Assembly (NCBI GenBank): GCA_023334545.1
Contig: JAADVB010000107.1
Span: 1-58,174, forward strand
Length of the DNA: 58,174 nucleotides
Direction of reading: 5' to 3'
Source of the DNA: Salisapilia sapeloensis
Taxonomy: Eukaryota; Oomycota; Peronosporomycetes; Peronosporales; Salisapiliaceae
This document shows positions 10,371-20,034 of this stretch, piece by piece. Within the stretch, counting starts at the first letter, position 1. Every line of letters starts with the position of its first letter. The position numbers were made by a program, and so were the translations under genes. Below the pieces are notes generated by a model, which saw only the letters and a list, made by a program, of their open reading frames with translations, was not told where the DNA came from and searched no databases.

Positions 10371-11946
10371 TTCACCATCCAGGGGGTTTAAAAGATCTTC
10401 GAAGGTGGAGACGGAGTCAGGAAGCGAAAAGTTGGTTTGGCGACACTGGATTCAATTTTGAGTCCGGTCGATCTAAAATCGAAACAAGAGCTGAATACTT
10501 GACCGTCAACTTCCTCATCACATGCATATGGTGTATGGTACATAACAAGCAACAAGAAGTACATCAGAAGACTAATAGAGCTACTGTCTTACCGATCCAC
10601 GCAGTGGGTTTATCCTTTTGCACCGTGTGCTTACTTTTTCGCAATTTCGTGGTTGCAAACAGCTTAGTTCGAGTCATACAAATTTGTAGATAAACTAAGA
10701 TTTGCCTCTTTGTACCATCTGCGGAGGACAATGGGAGCAGCTCTGCTGCCCGATGTGCGTGCAAGCAAAGCTGCAGCAAGAGTTGCATCTGATGGATGAC
10801 ACTTTGGATCTGTTGTACGAATGATTGAAAGATAGGTACACTTTGTAGGAATTCCAGGCTTTGACTATGACAGATCACATCTACCTTTCTGTGCTACACG
10901 GGAAAGCGGACCATTTCATCGTTTTAGATCGTTTTCTTAAACAAAACCAGTGCAAAGAAAGTCAGCGTTTTCATGGAAATACACTATGCTGCTTCATGTG
11001 CTTGTCGTCTTTACACAAGGATATCTTGTTAAGTTGTACTTCGATTGAAGACTGTGTTTTTCCAGAGTATGAACGGTGAAAACGTATTTCTCGCTATAAA
11101 GCACATGCAAAGACAGTATAATCTAGCAGAGTGCTGCAATGCGATTTTAATCCTTTCTCTTCATTGATTGATCCAGTTAGATGAAACTTGAGAAGCTTTT
11201 TCTTCGAATACCCTTATTTATCTCGCGAATTGATTTCATTTCCACCATCTTTTAATCTCTTTTATTCTTCGGTATAATTTAATACTTTCTATCTTGAGCT
11301 TTTAACTTCATGTTTCCGAGACAATCGACCAAGTAGTGAGACCCAGTCGCCAGCTTGTACGTCGAATACTTACCACCACGTTTCGCTCACCATCGAGTAT
11401 GGCTGTCCATCGCTACCCATCTCTGTAGATAATTGAAACCTATATTTCAACAGTCAGAATTCTACGGTGAGAACTTCGGTCTTATCACATTCAATTCTAC
11501 AGCCAACAGAGTATCTGTAGTACGACATGAAAGCTTAGAACTGTACAAAGTGTTTCCACAAACTGAGAGAACGTATAAAAGTAGAGCAAGTCTTCATGTG
11601 ATTGTTTTGTCTGTGGCGCTAAAGTGGGGTATTGAACGAGAAGACTTGACATCGGCATCATTACAAGTACATACACAGACACTAACCAACTATGGCCGTA
11701 TTGTTGTATGTCATTGATGAATGCGAATTTCTTTGAGACATTTTACCCAGAACAAGGTAGAGCAGATTCGCGCCCAAACATGTTTTTATGAAGCTGTTTT
11801 TCGTCTAAGACACGATTCGAATACTAAGCCGTGACAAAACTCGGCAAAGTGCTGGCAGTTGAAATCCAAAGATGAAGAGCGCATAATATAACACTAGCAA
11901 TTTCAAGCTAAGAATAAACTATTCACCCTGAAATCAGCACAAAAGA
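10371..11946. other. Intergenic, about 1.6 kb, with one possible orphan exon
   Basis: AT-rich DNA with no gene I can model. The only coding-like stretch is about 10699-10826 on the plus strand (reported separately). The segment 11080-11900 has no long frame and no RNA gene that I can recognise. Confidence 0.4.
10699..10826 (+). other. Possible orphan exon with a CxxC...CxxC zinc knuckle
   Basis: One plus-strand frame reads CTICGGQWEQLCCPMC followed by a helical, acidic stretch (QAKLQQELHLMDDTLDLLYE) and a stop at 10824-10826. The paired CxxC spacing resembles small zinc knuckles at the start of ATG14/UVRAG-like proteins. No start codon or partner exon was found. It could be a relic or chance. 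Confidence 0.22.
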
Positions 11947-13479
11947 ATGGACAAGTATTTCCTAGATATAGCCCAAGAAGATGTCGAGCGAGCAAAAGGT
12001 CTACGCAAGATGCTTCGAGGTTTCCATCATCTAGTACCTTCTAGAGAGGACATTGAAGTTACTAAAGAGACTAAGGACCCTAAAAAGGATGATTTAAAGT
12101 CCCTAGAGACGGAAAACGAGAAGTTGAATGCCACATTGCAAGAGAGAGACAATCAATTGAGATCACTAAGGGATGAATCGCATGTTGCTCTTGGCTATTA
12201 CAAAGAACAGATTGACACTTTGAAAAAGGAGAAAAGCTCCCTTCAAACCCAACTAACGGAGACCAAATTTGCCTTAGAAGACGTGAAAATGAATGCTGCG
12301 GAAATAACTGACACCGTAGTTATAAATCTACGTCAAGAGTTAGCGGATTTTCGACAAAAAGCCGATGAGAAGGAGTGCGAACTGCAATCAAAGTTGCAGC
12401 TTACAGAGAAGCAGCTTGCAGAAACCATGCAGCAAATGGATCAAGATTACATTACCCAAATGGCACAAATGTCTTGCAAACTCGTAGACGTATCGAAGGA
12501 CTCGGCGAGTAACATGTCAGAGATGAAAGGAGAGGTTGCTGGCCTTAAACAAGAAATTAAAATGTTGCTTGATGCGCTTGATCAAAAAGACTTCCACTTA
12601 CGGGAATTAAAGAAAGCATTGTATCAGTGTCAAATAGATAAGGAGAGGCTATCCGTGAAAGTAAATCGTGATGCAAAGACGGTTGCAATCGTCCAGAAAG
12701 AGTACAGCGATGCACAGCGACTTCTTGAAGAGCAACAAGGGTCCATGCTAAAAGTTGAACGACTAAGTAATGTCCATCGGTCGCAGGTCGAACTTCTACA
12801 GCGACACATTGTGCCAAAAGATAGAGAACTACGACAAGCGCAAGAGTATGTGACGGAATTGCATTCAAAGAACCAAGAAATAATGGTACAAGCAACCGTA
12901 AGTGACCGTCTTCGTGTGAGTACAGCAGCCCGGAGTAAGCGAATTGAAAGTGAAGCGATGTCAACTCAACGTAAGTTGGATAATGTACGTCACTCGGTCG
13001 ACGTCTTACTCGAGGAGCTTGGCGAGTTGGTTCGACAGAGCACGGTGAAAGAAAAGAGTTCACTCGTTGGGGAAATCGTTCGCATTCACAAGCGAATTTC
13101 GAGGGAACGAGCGATAATTCAAGGCCAAGTTGATGGAGAAGAAGATCAAGTTAGTGCTGAATTGCATCGACAAAACAACTTTTTATTAAAAAACAAGCAG
13201 CATCTTCGGCGCCAAATGGAACTAGCTCAGCAAGGCAAACACAAGCTTGCCTCTGCACTTTCACACCAAAACGCTTCCTTAATCTCCGAGCTCAATTCAC
13301 TCAAAAAGCAGAATAAGGAGCTGGAACGCCGATTAAGACGGTACGAAAAGCAGGACGGGCACGCCGCTAATACAACTACCCGACCAGCTAGTGCTAAAGC
13401 AGATAGAAATATGCACGGGATGAAGAGAACAGCGATGAATAGACCTATGTCTGCAGCCGCACATACCCGGCGTCATTAA
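11947..13479 (+). CDS. Long coiled-coil protein, CFAP57 C-terminus-like
   Basis: A 510-residue single-exon protein, almost entirely heptad-rich coiled coil from about residue 45 to 465, with a basic, Ala/Arg/Met-rich tail (RPASAKADRN, NRPMSAAAHTRRH). Two features resemble the coiled C-terminal half of the ciliary protein CFAP57/WDR65: the stretch RRQMELAQQGKHKLASAL, and NASLISELNSLKKQNKELE, close to the 'NVSLIKEINELRREL' type of motif. No WD40 propeller is encoded upstream, so this is either a lineage-specific short protein or a different axonemal/basal-body coiled coil. Its neighbours PACRG and the dynein light chain fit a flagellar role. The identification is tentative; coding status is secure. 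Confidence 0.72.
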   Translation: MDKYFLDIAQEDVERAKGLRKMLRGFHHLVPSREDIEVTKETKDPKKDDLKSLETENEKLNATLQERDNQLRSLRDESHVALGYYKEQIDTLKKEKSSLQTQLTETKFALEDVKMNAAEITDTVVINLRQELADFRQKADEKECELQSKLQLTEKQLAETMQQMDQDYITQMAQMSCKLVDVSKDSASNMSEMKGEVAGLKQEIKMLLDALDQKDFHLRELKKALYQCQIDKERLSVKVNRDAKTVAIVQKEYSDAQRLLEEQQGSMLKVERLSNVHRSQVELLQRHIVPKDRELRQAQEYVTELHSKNQEIMVQATVSDRLRVSTAARSKRIESEAMSTQRKLDNVRHSVDVLLEELGELVRQSTVKEKSSLVGEIVRIHKRISRERAIIQGQVDGEEDQVSAELHRQNNFLLKNKQHLRRQMELAQQGKHKLASALSHQNASLISELNSLKKQNKELERRLRRYEKQDGHAANTTTRPASAKADRNMHGMKRTAMNRPMSAAAHTRRH

Positions 13480-13631
13480 TAGTACCAATAGCATCACGCA
13501 TTTTGAAGAGCACCGTGAACATAGGAGGAGATGAAGAAGAATCAAGTTATCGTTATCATATCGCGAAATTTCCTACGCTTGAGAAGGCAATTGCGTGAAG
13601 TCAATCGTCTGAGGAGTTTCTATAGCGAATC

Positions 13632-14874
13632 CTATCCGATGCACACGCTCTGATATGTTGGAACGAGATACTTGATGTTGATGAATGCATCCTCGCCACC
13701 GTGTACTTCCAAGGTTTCCAGCGTTTGTTGAATAAGGTCACCGAGATTCAGCTGCTTGCGCTGGCCGTAGTCAATAGCATCACCCAAGTTGTCTACAAAA
13801 GCAATAATTCTTCGAATTAAACTCATTTAAAGCATTATGTAAATAGATTACCATTCTTGCGCACAAAGATGTTAAGCACTGGCAAAATCTGACGGTAGTA
13901 CGGCACAAGAGCTTGTCCAATAAGGCCAGGCCCACTACCAGGACTTGCAGCAGATTCACAAGTCACCAGCAATTGAATAATATTCAACGTCTTCACGATG
14001 ATCGCGGCATTTCGAGTATTCAATGCATCTAGTCAAGATTACATTCGTGAAAACCATATTCTCTGCAATAAATGGTATGAGGATTTTCGTACTTTTGATT
14101 GGGATAATGAGCTGAGGAATAACAGGCAGCACTTTGTTGCTAGCGTTGATCAACATATCTTTAGCGCTTTGTTCCGATAGGAACGCGTATGGCTCTTCCA
14201 TCTCCCTCAGACCATCAAAGAAAATGGGTAGATAATGATGGAAATCAAGCTAATCCAGTTATCTCATAAGTTTTCAGGTATGCTACTCACTATATATGTG
14301 TGTGTGTGTTTACCTTTGTAATGTCGACTTTCCAAGCAACCATGTTTCGAACCCCTCCGTGGTCAATTTGTATTGGCAAATCTCCACGTTCGTAGAACCT
14401 GCACCGAGCAAAAACTAGCTCATCATCATATAGCGTTTGTGCTTATGAGCTACATTCTATACCTGCGGAAGGATGTATCAGGAGGATTCGGGCGCTCTCG
14501 ATAAGCGACAGGTTTGACTTTTCGGGGAGAAGAAGTTTGGCTCTCTTTTTCTTCCTATCGTGATAAAACCGCGAGGTTACCATCTATTCCGATGAAAATC
14601 GAAGGTAAATAACACAATTGTACCGGTGGGTGTTTTGTTCCTGCCGTAGCTCCTTTACCCTTCTTTAAAAAGTGTTGCGGGGATGTTGGGCTTAAAGGTT
14701 TCGACAATGAAAATGCGCTGACGAGCTCCGGATCTCCATGTTTTGGCTCAGCGCTTTCCCGACGCTACATCAAAGAACCATTAGCCGTTGTACCTTAATA
14801 ATTACGCCCTACCTCCTAGATACCTTTTGGCTCACAGGAGATGTCGTGTCGAAACAGCTTCCAGTTTCTTTCAT
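13632..14874 (-). CDS. PACRG: PACRG, parkin co-regulated protein (axonemal inner-junction protein)
   Basis: Seven exons on the minus strand: 14874-14824, 14764-14624, 14554-14463, 14398-14314, 14249-14093, 14028-13852 and 13792-13632 (287 residues; introns 59-69 bp). The protein links A and B tubules of the axonemal doublet. Family motifs appear in order: [86 protein letters not shown] and [16 protein letters not shown]. All seven junctions keep frame. The first two exons, which encode a low-complexity basic N-terminus ([14 protein letters not shown]), are less certain than the rest. Intron 4 carries a TA/TG repeat. Confidence 0.92.
14291..14309. repeat. TA/TG dinucleotide microsatellite in PACRG intron 4
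   Basis: Alternating TATATA then TGTGTGTGTG on the plus strand, just inside the donor side of the intron at 14250-14313. It is short and probably polymorphic. Confidence 0.7.
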
Positions 14875-15171
14875 CGTAATTTTCTTCGCTACAACGCGCG
14901 TGTTCACATTCGGAATCCCAGTAGACATCCTGTACTACGCTTTTATCTCAATGGGGCAACGAGGTTCACTTGACTACAAACGGCGAATAAAACTTGCCAG
15001 CAGAAACGGAGGCTTGGTCACTCGGTAGTAGTAAAAAGTGAGAACGCAAAAGTTTTCTCAAAACGTCTCAGCTGCTAAAAATAGATGGCGGTGAAGTCTA
15101 GCAAAGTAGAACGCCCATGTACTCTTATTATACTTTTGATTTATTTTTACACACATTTTAATGCAAGTATA

Positions 15172-16666
15172 TCACGTCCATCTTATGCGACATCTTGGAT
15201 AACGCTTCTTGACGATCGAGATGTACTGCAGAGTAGTTCGTGTGGTAGCACAACCTCCAATGTTGAGTGTCTTCAGTTCGTTATCTTGATTGCTTCTCTG
15301 ACTAATAGCGTGAAATGCTGTTTGGGTGATCTGATTGCAAGCTCTCAAGTTGAGATTCTGAAGCTTGGTGCATTGAAGAGCGATCGCAGAAATTCCAGCG
15401 TCTGTTATATTGTAACAAAACTCAAGCGAAAGCGTTTTGATAGCTTTTCCATGCGAAGCAATAGATTGCAAAGCAGTATCGGTCAGCTGAATACATCCTT
15501 GCAGCAAGAGTAATTGGATATCTGTGCAATATGTCATAATACGACCAATGTCTTCATCTCGGACACTCTTACACATGGAAAGATCTAAAGTTTTTAAACG
15601 TGTACATGATGCCACAATTTCTTGATACGTTTTGGAAGTGAGCGAAAGCACTGAGGCAATACGGAGTGACATTAAAGTCGGACGGTGTTGGGAGAGCAAA
15701 GCGGACACACCCTCATCATCGATGCAGGCACATCCGCTGACTGAAATGTGAGATAATTGACAAGAATGCTTTTGAGTAGCTTGTGAAGTGCTCATAAAGC
15801 CAATCCCTTGGACTTTGGGGCAATTTTCGAAAGAGATGGATGTAATGTTTTTCTGGTTCGCAAGCAGAGCTTGTAGTGGCCATGCAGAAACCTAACAACG
15901 ACACAGATCAGCGCATGATATGAGCTATAGCTTTTAGGATCCAAGTACCTTGATGCATCTGTTTAAAGAAATTGCTGTGAGAGTTTGATGCTGCCTTGAT
16001 GCCATTGCAAATACAGATCGATCTGTTATGCGATGACACATATCCAAGTTAATACTTGTAAGATCATCACAGTAGGCAGCGACTGCGATAACACCTTCGT
16101 CACTCACTCGACTACAACCAGATAAATCTAAATTTTCCAGCTTGCTACATCCGCGCGCTATCTTGACAATAATTGAATCATGAATTTTGACGCAGGAAAG
16201 GTCGAGACGGGTGAGGTTTTGACATTGACTGAGCTGTACGACAGTCGTGTCTAAAACTTGCTTTGACTCGACATGAAATGCAGACAGAGTATCCAAATCC
16301 ACTGCAGATAATAGCTCCTCGATAGTCGTATAATTTATTTGTGGACCGTACAACGATATCTCTTTGATATGACTCTCTGTTTTGTTCGAAGTACGATGCA
16401 GTGCCTTTACAACAGAGTCCAACTCGTCATCACCTGTGCACCAAGTCTAGTAAAATGACAATAAGTTTAACTCTTGCAGCACTATAAATGGGATGCATCA
16501 AGTATACCAAGTCGAAGCTGCCTTCTAGATGCATGGATTGAAAAACAATATGTCTCCAAGCGGTTGAAACCTTTCGTAATGCACGCCAGCGATCGAGCAA
16601 CGGTACAAACGGAACGATACTGCCGATAAAGACATACCATGGGATACAACTAATATGCTCCGCCAT
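15172..16666 (-). CDS. F-box/leucine-rich repeat protein (AMN1/FBXL-like)
   Basis: Three exons on the minus strand: 16666-16508, 16446-15949 and 15891-15172 (458 residues; introns 61 and 57 bp). Residues about 5-45 are F-box-like (PFVPLLDRWRALRKVSTAWR), which would dock to SKP1 in an SCF ubiquitin ligase. Cysteine-containing LRRs follow, of the pattern L..LDLSGCSRVSDEGV...AAYC, with at least ten repeats to the C-terminus (for example LKTLDLSMCKSVRDEDI and LQNLNLRACNQIT). This repeat type recruits substrates in FBXL and AMN1 proteins. A donor inside the first exon (GTATAC at 16507) gives the typical 61-bp intron; longer exon-1 readings break frame. Substrate is unknown. It is head-to-head with the hydrolase gene, 176 bp apart. 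Confidence 0.87.
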
Positions 16667-16842
16667 CGCCGACGCCAGAATAGCCTACTAATGTGTGCAA
16701 AGGGACTGCGAAACGAACATCGTCTACTGCCTAGTTGAACCTGATACGCCCTTTCAAGCTATATCTTACGCATATGGTACCGTCTATCTGCTATTTTCGA
16801 CCAATCCGACGCGTCGTCTTCAACACAATCTGAAGAATCGCG

Positions 16843-18018
16843 ATGGGATCGAAGAATGCGGCCGTTCTAGAAGACTTTCGGCACTTGATGCAGAAGCAAT
16901 TGCTGTCTGATGCACGTCTACGAGAATGGGAGATGAAACTATCATCTAGCAATGACGATACACTTCATAAGCAGGCATTGCATGAACTACGTGGCCTTCA
17001 TCAGCAAGATCTAGACAAAATCGTCTCTGAATTACTCGCTTCTCACCAGGAGGAACCCAAAATATCCGGTAGCGACCTCCTGACTGCCACTGCTGGAGGC
17101 CTGCTAGGTGCTTGGAGTGCATACTCTGCACAACCGTCGACTCAGTCCACCAAGCAGAAAGAAGTGGCTCCTTCGATATGGGGCAGTGCTTGGAATGCCG
17201 CTCAGTCGTCACTAAAGGTGTCCATGGAACGCAACAAGATTGACCATTTGTATCTAAAGCACATGAGAGGAGATGAAGGCAAGAGCGACCATGTTCTCAT
17301 CTGTATCAATGGATTCATGACCAAGGGCGGAGATCCGCTGAAAAACTGGCAAGCGTGGGGCGACCCTGACTCGTGCGTCGTGTACGGACTGCTCTGGGAA
17401 GCCGGCGGTCTGGACGACTGGAACAATTTCTCCCATCATGTGAACGAGAAATTGGGGACAGCAAGCGCAAGTGAGCTTGTGGCGCATATTGCAGGAAATC
17501 CGTGGCACAAAGCGCAACAAAAGGCAGACCAGATCGGTCAGTTGCTAGCACAAGTGCTGTCAAAGGACCCTACTTTCTGTCGAGGACGCAAGGTGACATT
17601 GATGGGACACTCGTTGGGTGGTGCTATCGTCTACAGTACGCTGAAAGAGATGGATAAACTGAAGAAGACGGTGCGAATAGAGAACGCAGTCTCCTTTGCT
17701 GGAGCATTCGTCCCCAGCGAAGCCGGGCTGACGGCTGTCATGAACCAATTAAGCCAGACAGGTCGATTCGTCAATGTCTTTTCGACGCAGGACAACGTTC
17801 TGACACGCATCTTTTGGGCGCTGGGCAATGGCACAGCAGCTGGATGTGCCGCCATCGACTTTTCACCAGTCTGCCAATCCAAGTCCATAAATGTGGACGT
17901 ATCAGAGCTCGTTCCGGCATCCAGTGAGAACCAGTTCGGCCATAGCTACGGAAAGTATATGGAAGCGATTCGATCACTCGTCGCTCCGCATCTCTCTTCT
18001 TATCCTGATCGAAACTAG
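16843..18018 (+). CDS. DUF726/TMCO4-like alpha/beta hydrolase
   Basis: A 391-residue single-exon protein. The N-terminal 90 residues are helical and polar. A short Gly/Ala-rich hydrophobic segment (LLTATAGGLLGAWSAY) could be a weak membrane helix. The hydrolase domain starts near residue 145 with ICINGFMTKGGDPLKNW, the signature opening of DUF726 proteins. The nucleophile elbow is GHSLGG with Ser257. VVYGLLWEAGG and NVFSTQDNVL are also family-typical, and the catalytic His is likely the one in FGHSYGKYM. TMCO4/DUF726 proteins are membrane-associated serine hydrolases of unknown substrate. Its stop codon is only 4 bp from the stop of the convergent TPR gene. Confidence 0.88.
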   Translation: MGSKNAAVLEDFRHLMQKQLLSDARLREWEMKLSSSNDDTLHKQALHELRGLHQQDLDKIVSELLASHQEEPKISGSDLLTATAGGLLGAWSAYSAQPSTQSTKQKEVAPSIWGSAWNAAQSSLKVSMERNKIDHLYLKHMRGDEGKSDHVLICINGFMTKGGDPLKNWQAWGDPDSCVVYGLLWEAGGLDDWNNFSHHVNEKLGTASASELVAHIAGNPWHKAQQKADQIGQLLAQVLSKDPTFCRGRKVTLMGHSLGGAIVYSTLKEMDKLKKTVRIENAVSFAGAFVPSEAGLTAVMNQLSQTGRFVNVFSTQDNVLTRIFWALGNGTAAGCAAIDFSPVCQSKSINVDVSELVPASSENQFGHSYGKYMEAIRSLVAPHLSSYPDRN

Positions 18019-18022
18019 AGTT

Positions 18023-18664
18023 TTATTTTTTGCTAAACATGGCGCCATATAGATCCTTTTCTTTCTCTCGCATGGCTTTCTCCGCCTCTTTTCGTTGGCT
18101 GATGACTGCCTGCAGCTCTTTCCGGGCACTTGCGTTCTTCGGTTCTGCCGTCGCGAGATCACGGAGCAACTTCTCTGCTTGTTCCCAGTTCTGCAGCTGT
18201 TTGTACGCCATTGCCATTCGGAAGGTGCCTTTGCTGTGAGTAGGCTGCTTCTCCAGAAGGTTTTTGCAGTATTCTAGCGCTTTGGACGGGTCGTCTAGCT
18301 TTAGTTTACACAGCGACATGTTGGACCAGACGGCGACCTTAAGTTCATCAATCGCAGCAGCCTGTTCTTCCGAAGCGCGCATGTTGGACGATTCAGGCGT
18401 GTACATGTCCATGCTGTCACCTTTCGTCGACAAGCCATTCACGTACGCGAAGACCTACAAACAAGTGCAAAATAAGTATCCTTGATCGTGTCTCCGAATC
18501 CAATAAAAGCTTACTTGTGCATACGATCGAAGTGCTTTTTTATAGTCGCCTCGCTTAAAGAAAAGGTTGGCCTTCGCCTTGAGCGTCTCACCTTCCTCAA
18601 TCTTCTCCTCCACCGTCAAGTTCCCCAGACGAGGCTTGTAGCTCTCCAACTCGCGTTCCTCCAT
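18023..18664 (-). CDS. Small TPR protein, immunophilin-like TPR module
   Basis: Two exons, 18664-18515 and 18454-18023 (193 residues), around a 60-bp intron; the junction gives SYAQVFAYVNGL. After KIEEGETLKAKANLFFKRGD, three tetratricopeptide repeats run to about residue 165 (VAVWSNMSLCKLKLDDPSKA, HSKGTFRMAMAYKQLQNWEQ). A charged tail KEAEKAMREKEKDL follows. The arrangement resembles the C-terminal TPR part of FKBP co-chaperones or TTC9, without any peptidyl-prolyl isomerase domain. HSP90/HSP70 binding is a family inference. The first true ATG is at 18664. It is divergent from the carrier gene with 121 bp between start codons. Confidence 0.82.
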
Positions 18665-18785
18665 TTTCAGATCTGTCACAGTTTCAAACGATTTTCGAAC
18701 GATTTCGTAATCGATAACATGTTAAAAACCGCTGACTCAGGCCACAAGCGACTCAGAACACTTTGACAAGCAAACTGAGGAGACA

Positions 18786-19919
18786 ATGGCGAGTCAAACG
18801 ATCGAAGCGGATGCGTCTCGACCAAGTGCTCAAATAGAACATATTGCCTGGGACGACATCGACAAGCTCCGGTATTTTACCATCGGACCTGCTGCCTTCA
18901 TCTGCGTCCGAGCTGCTGTGTATCCGAGCAGCCTCGTGAAGACGCGATTGCAAGTGCAGTCTTCGTCCAAACCTCTTTACAACGGAACCTTTGATGCTTT
19001 CAAAAAGATCTTCAAATCGGAAGGACCGAGAGGATTGTACAAGGGCTTTGGAGCGAACACTGCCAACGTCATTACGGGCAACATCTACATCAGTGTCTAT
19101 GAACTTGCACGCAAATTCTACGTCGAAAACACTCCTGTAGGTTTATTTATTCTCTTCTATATCGGCATGCTTGTATTTATTCATCTTTCGTATTAACAGG
19201 TAACTGCGAAAACATCGAACTTCCTCGGCGGTGCGACGGCATCCTTGGTGTCGCAGACAGTGGTGGTACCATTAGACATTGTATCCCAGCACATGATGAT
19301 CAGCGGGCAAGGCACGCGGTCAAATTGGACTAAAAAGGCAGGCGACGCAGGGGTCATCGGCATTACCAAACGAGTATTCCAAAGAGAAGGCCTGAGGGGA
19401 TTCTATAAGGGCTATGTTGCATCTCTCATCACCTATGCGCCATCGTCCGCGCTCTGGTGGGGGTCCTACGGTCTCCTCATGCCCTTCTACTTTGACAAGA
19501 TGCAGAATTTGGACTTCAAGGACAAGTACAAGCAAGGTAAAGCAATTTCGTCTATTATCAGAGGATCATGCCTTCAACCAATGAGATAGTGGTTGCGCAA
19601 GCGACGGGTGGTGCGAGCGCTGGGGCTGTGGCAGCGGTCCTGACGAACCCAATGGACATTGTTCGTACGCGGACACAGATCTACACCAACTACGGCATGG
19701 TTGACGCTTTCAAATACATTGTCCAGACGAACGGCTGGCGGGGTCTTATGACAGGAACGACGGCTGTAAGCTACCATATTTCTTCCTATGAACACGATAT
19801 GCTGACGTACGCTCTATTAGCGACTAATGTCCATGATTCCATCCGGCATGCTCGTATTCTCCACGTACGAGTTCGTGAAGCGGCAGTCGCGCAAGCCCGA
19901 GTCGGACCGCGAGGCCTAG
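18786..19919 (+). CDS. SLC25A44: Mitochondrial carrier, SLC25A44-type
   Basis: Four exons: 18786-19136, 19200-19536, 19590-19765 and 19821-19919 (320 residues; introns 63, 53 and 55 bp). Three carrier repeats are visible with signatures YPSSLVKTRLQVQ, VPLDIVSQHMM and NPMDIVRTRTQI, each followed by EG..GLYKGF/GFYKGY/GLMTG half-repeats. The opening IAWDDIDKLRYF and the variant second signature PLDIVSQHMM are specific to SLC25A44, the branched-chain amino acid carrier of the inner mitochondrial membrane. The third junction uses TAG at 19587-19589; earlier AGs break frame. The last exon ends in a short charged tail (KPESDREA). Confidence 0.9.
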
Positions 19920-20034
19920 ATAGAGTTTTGTAGACGAGGCACCAAATATACAGTTTTCAAGCTATACCGAAGATATAATATAGCTTACGTAAACTACGCG
20001 ACAGGCGACTCACGCAATATCCAAGAGGACAGGT

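Noticed and set aside
16447-16484. Very short introns (25-38 bp) in the F-box gene
   Set aside because: They are below the size seen elsewhere here; the GTATAC donor at 16507 gives a 61-bp intron and keeps frame.
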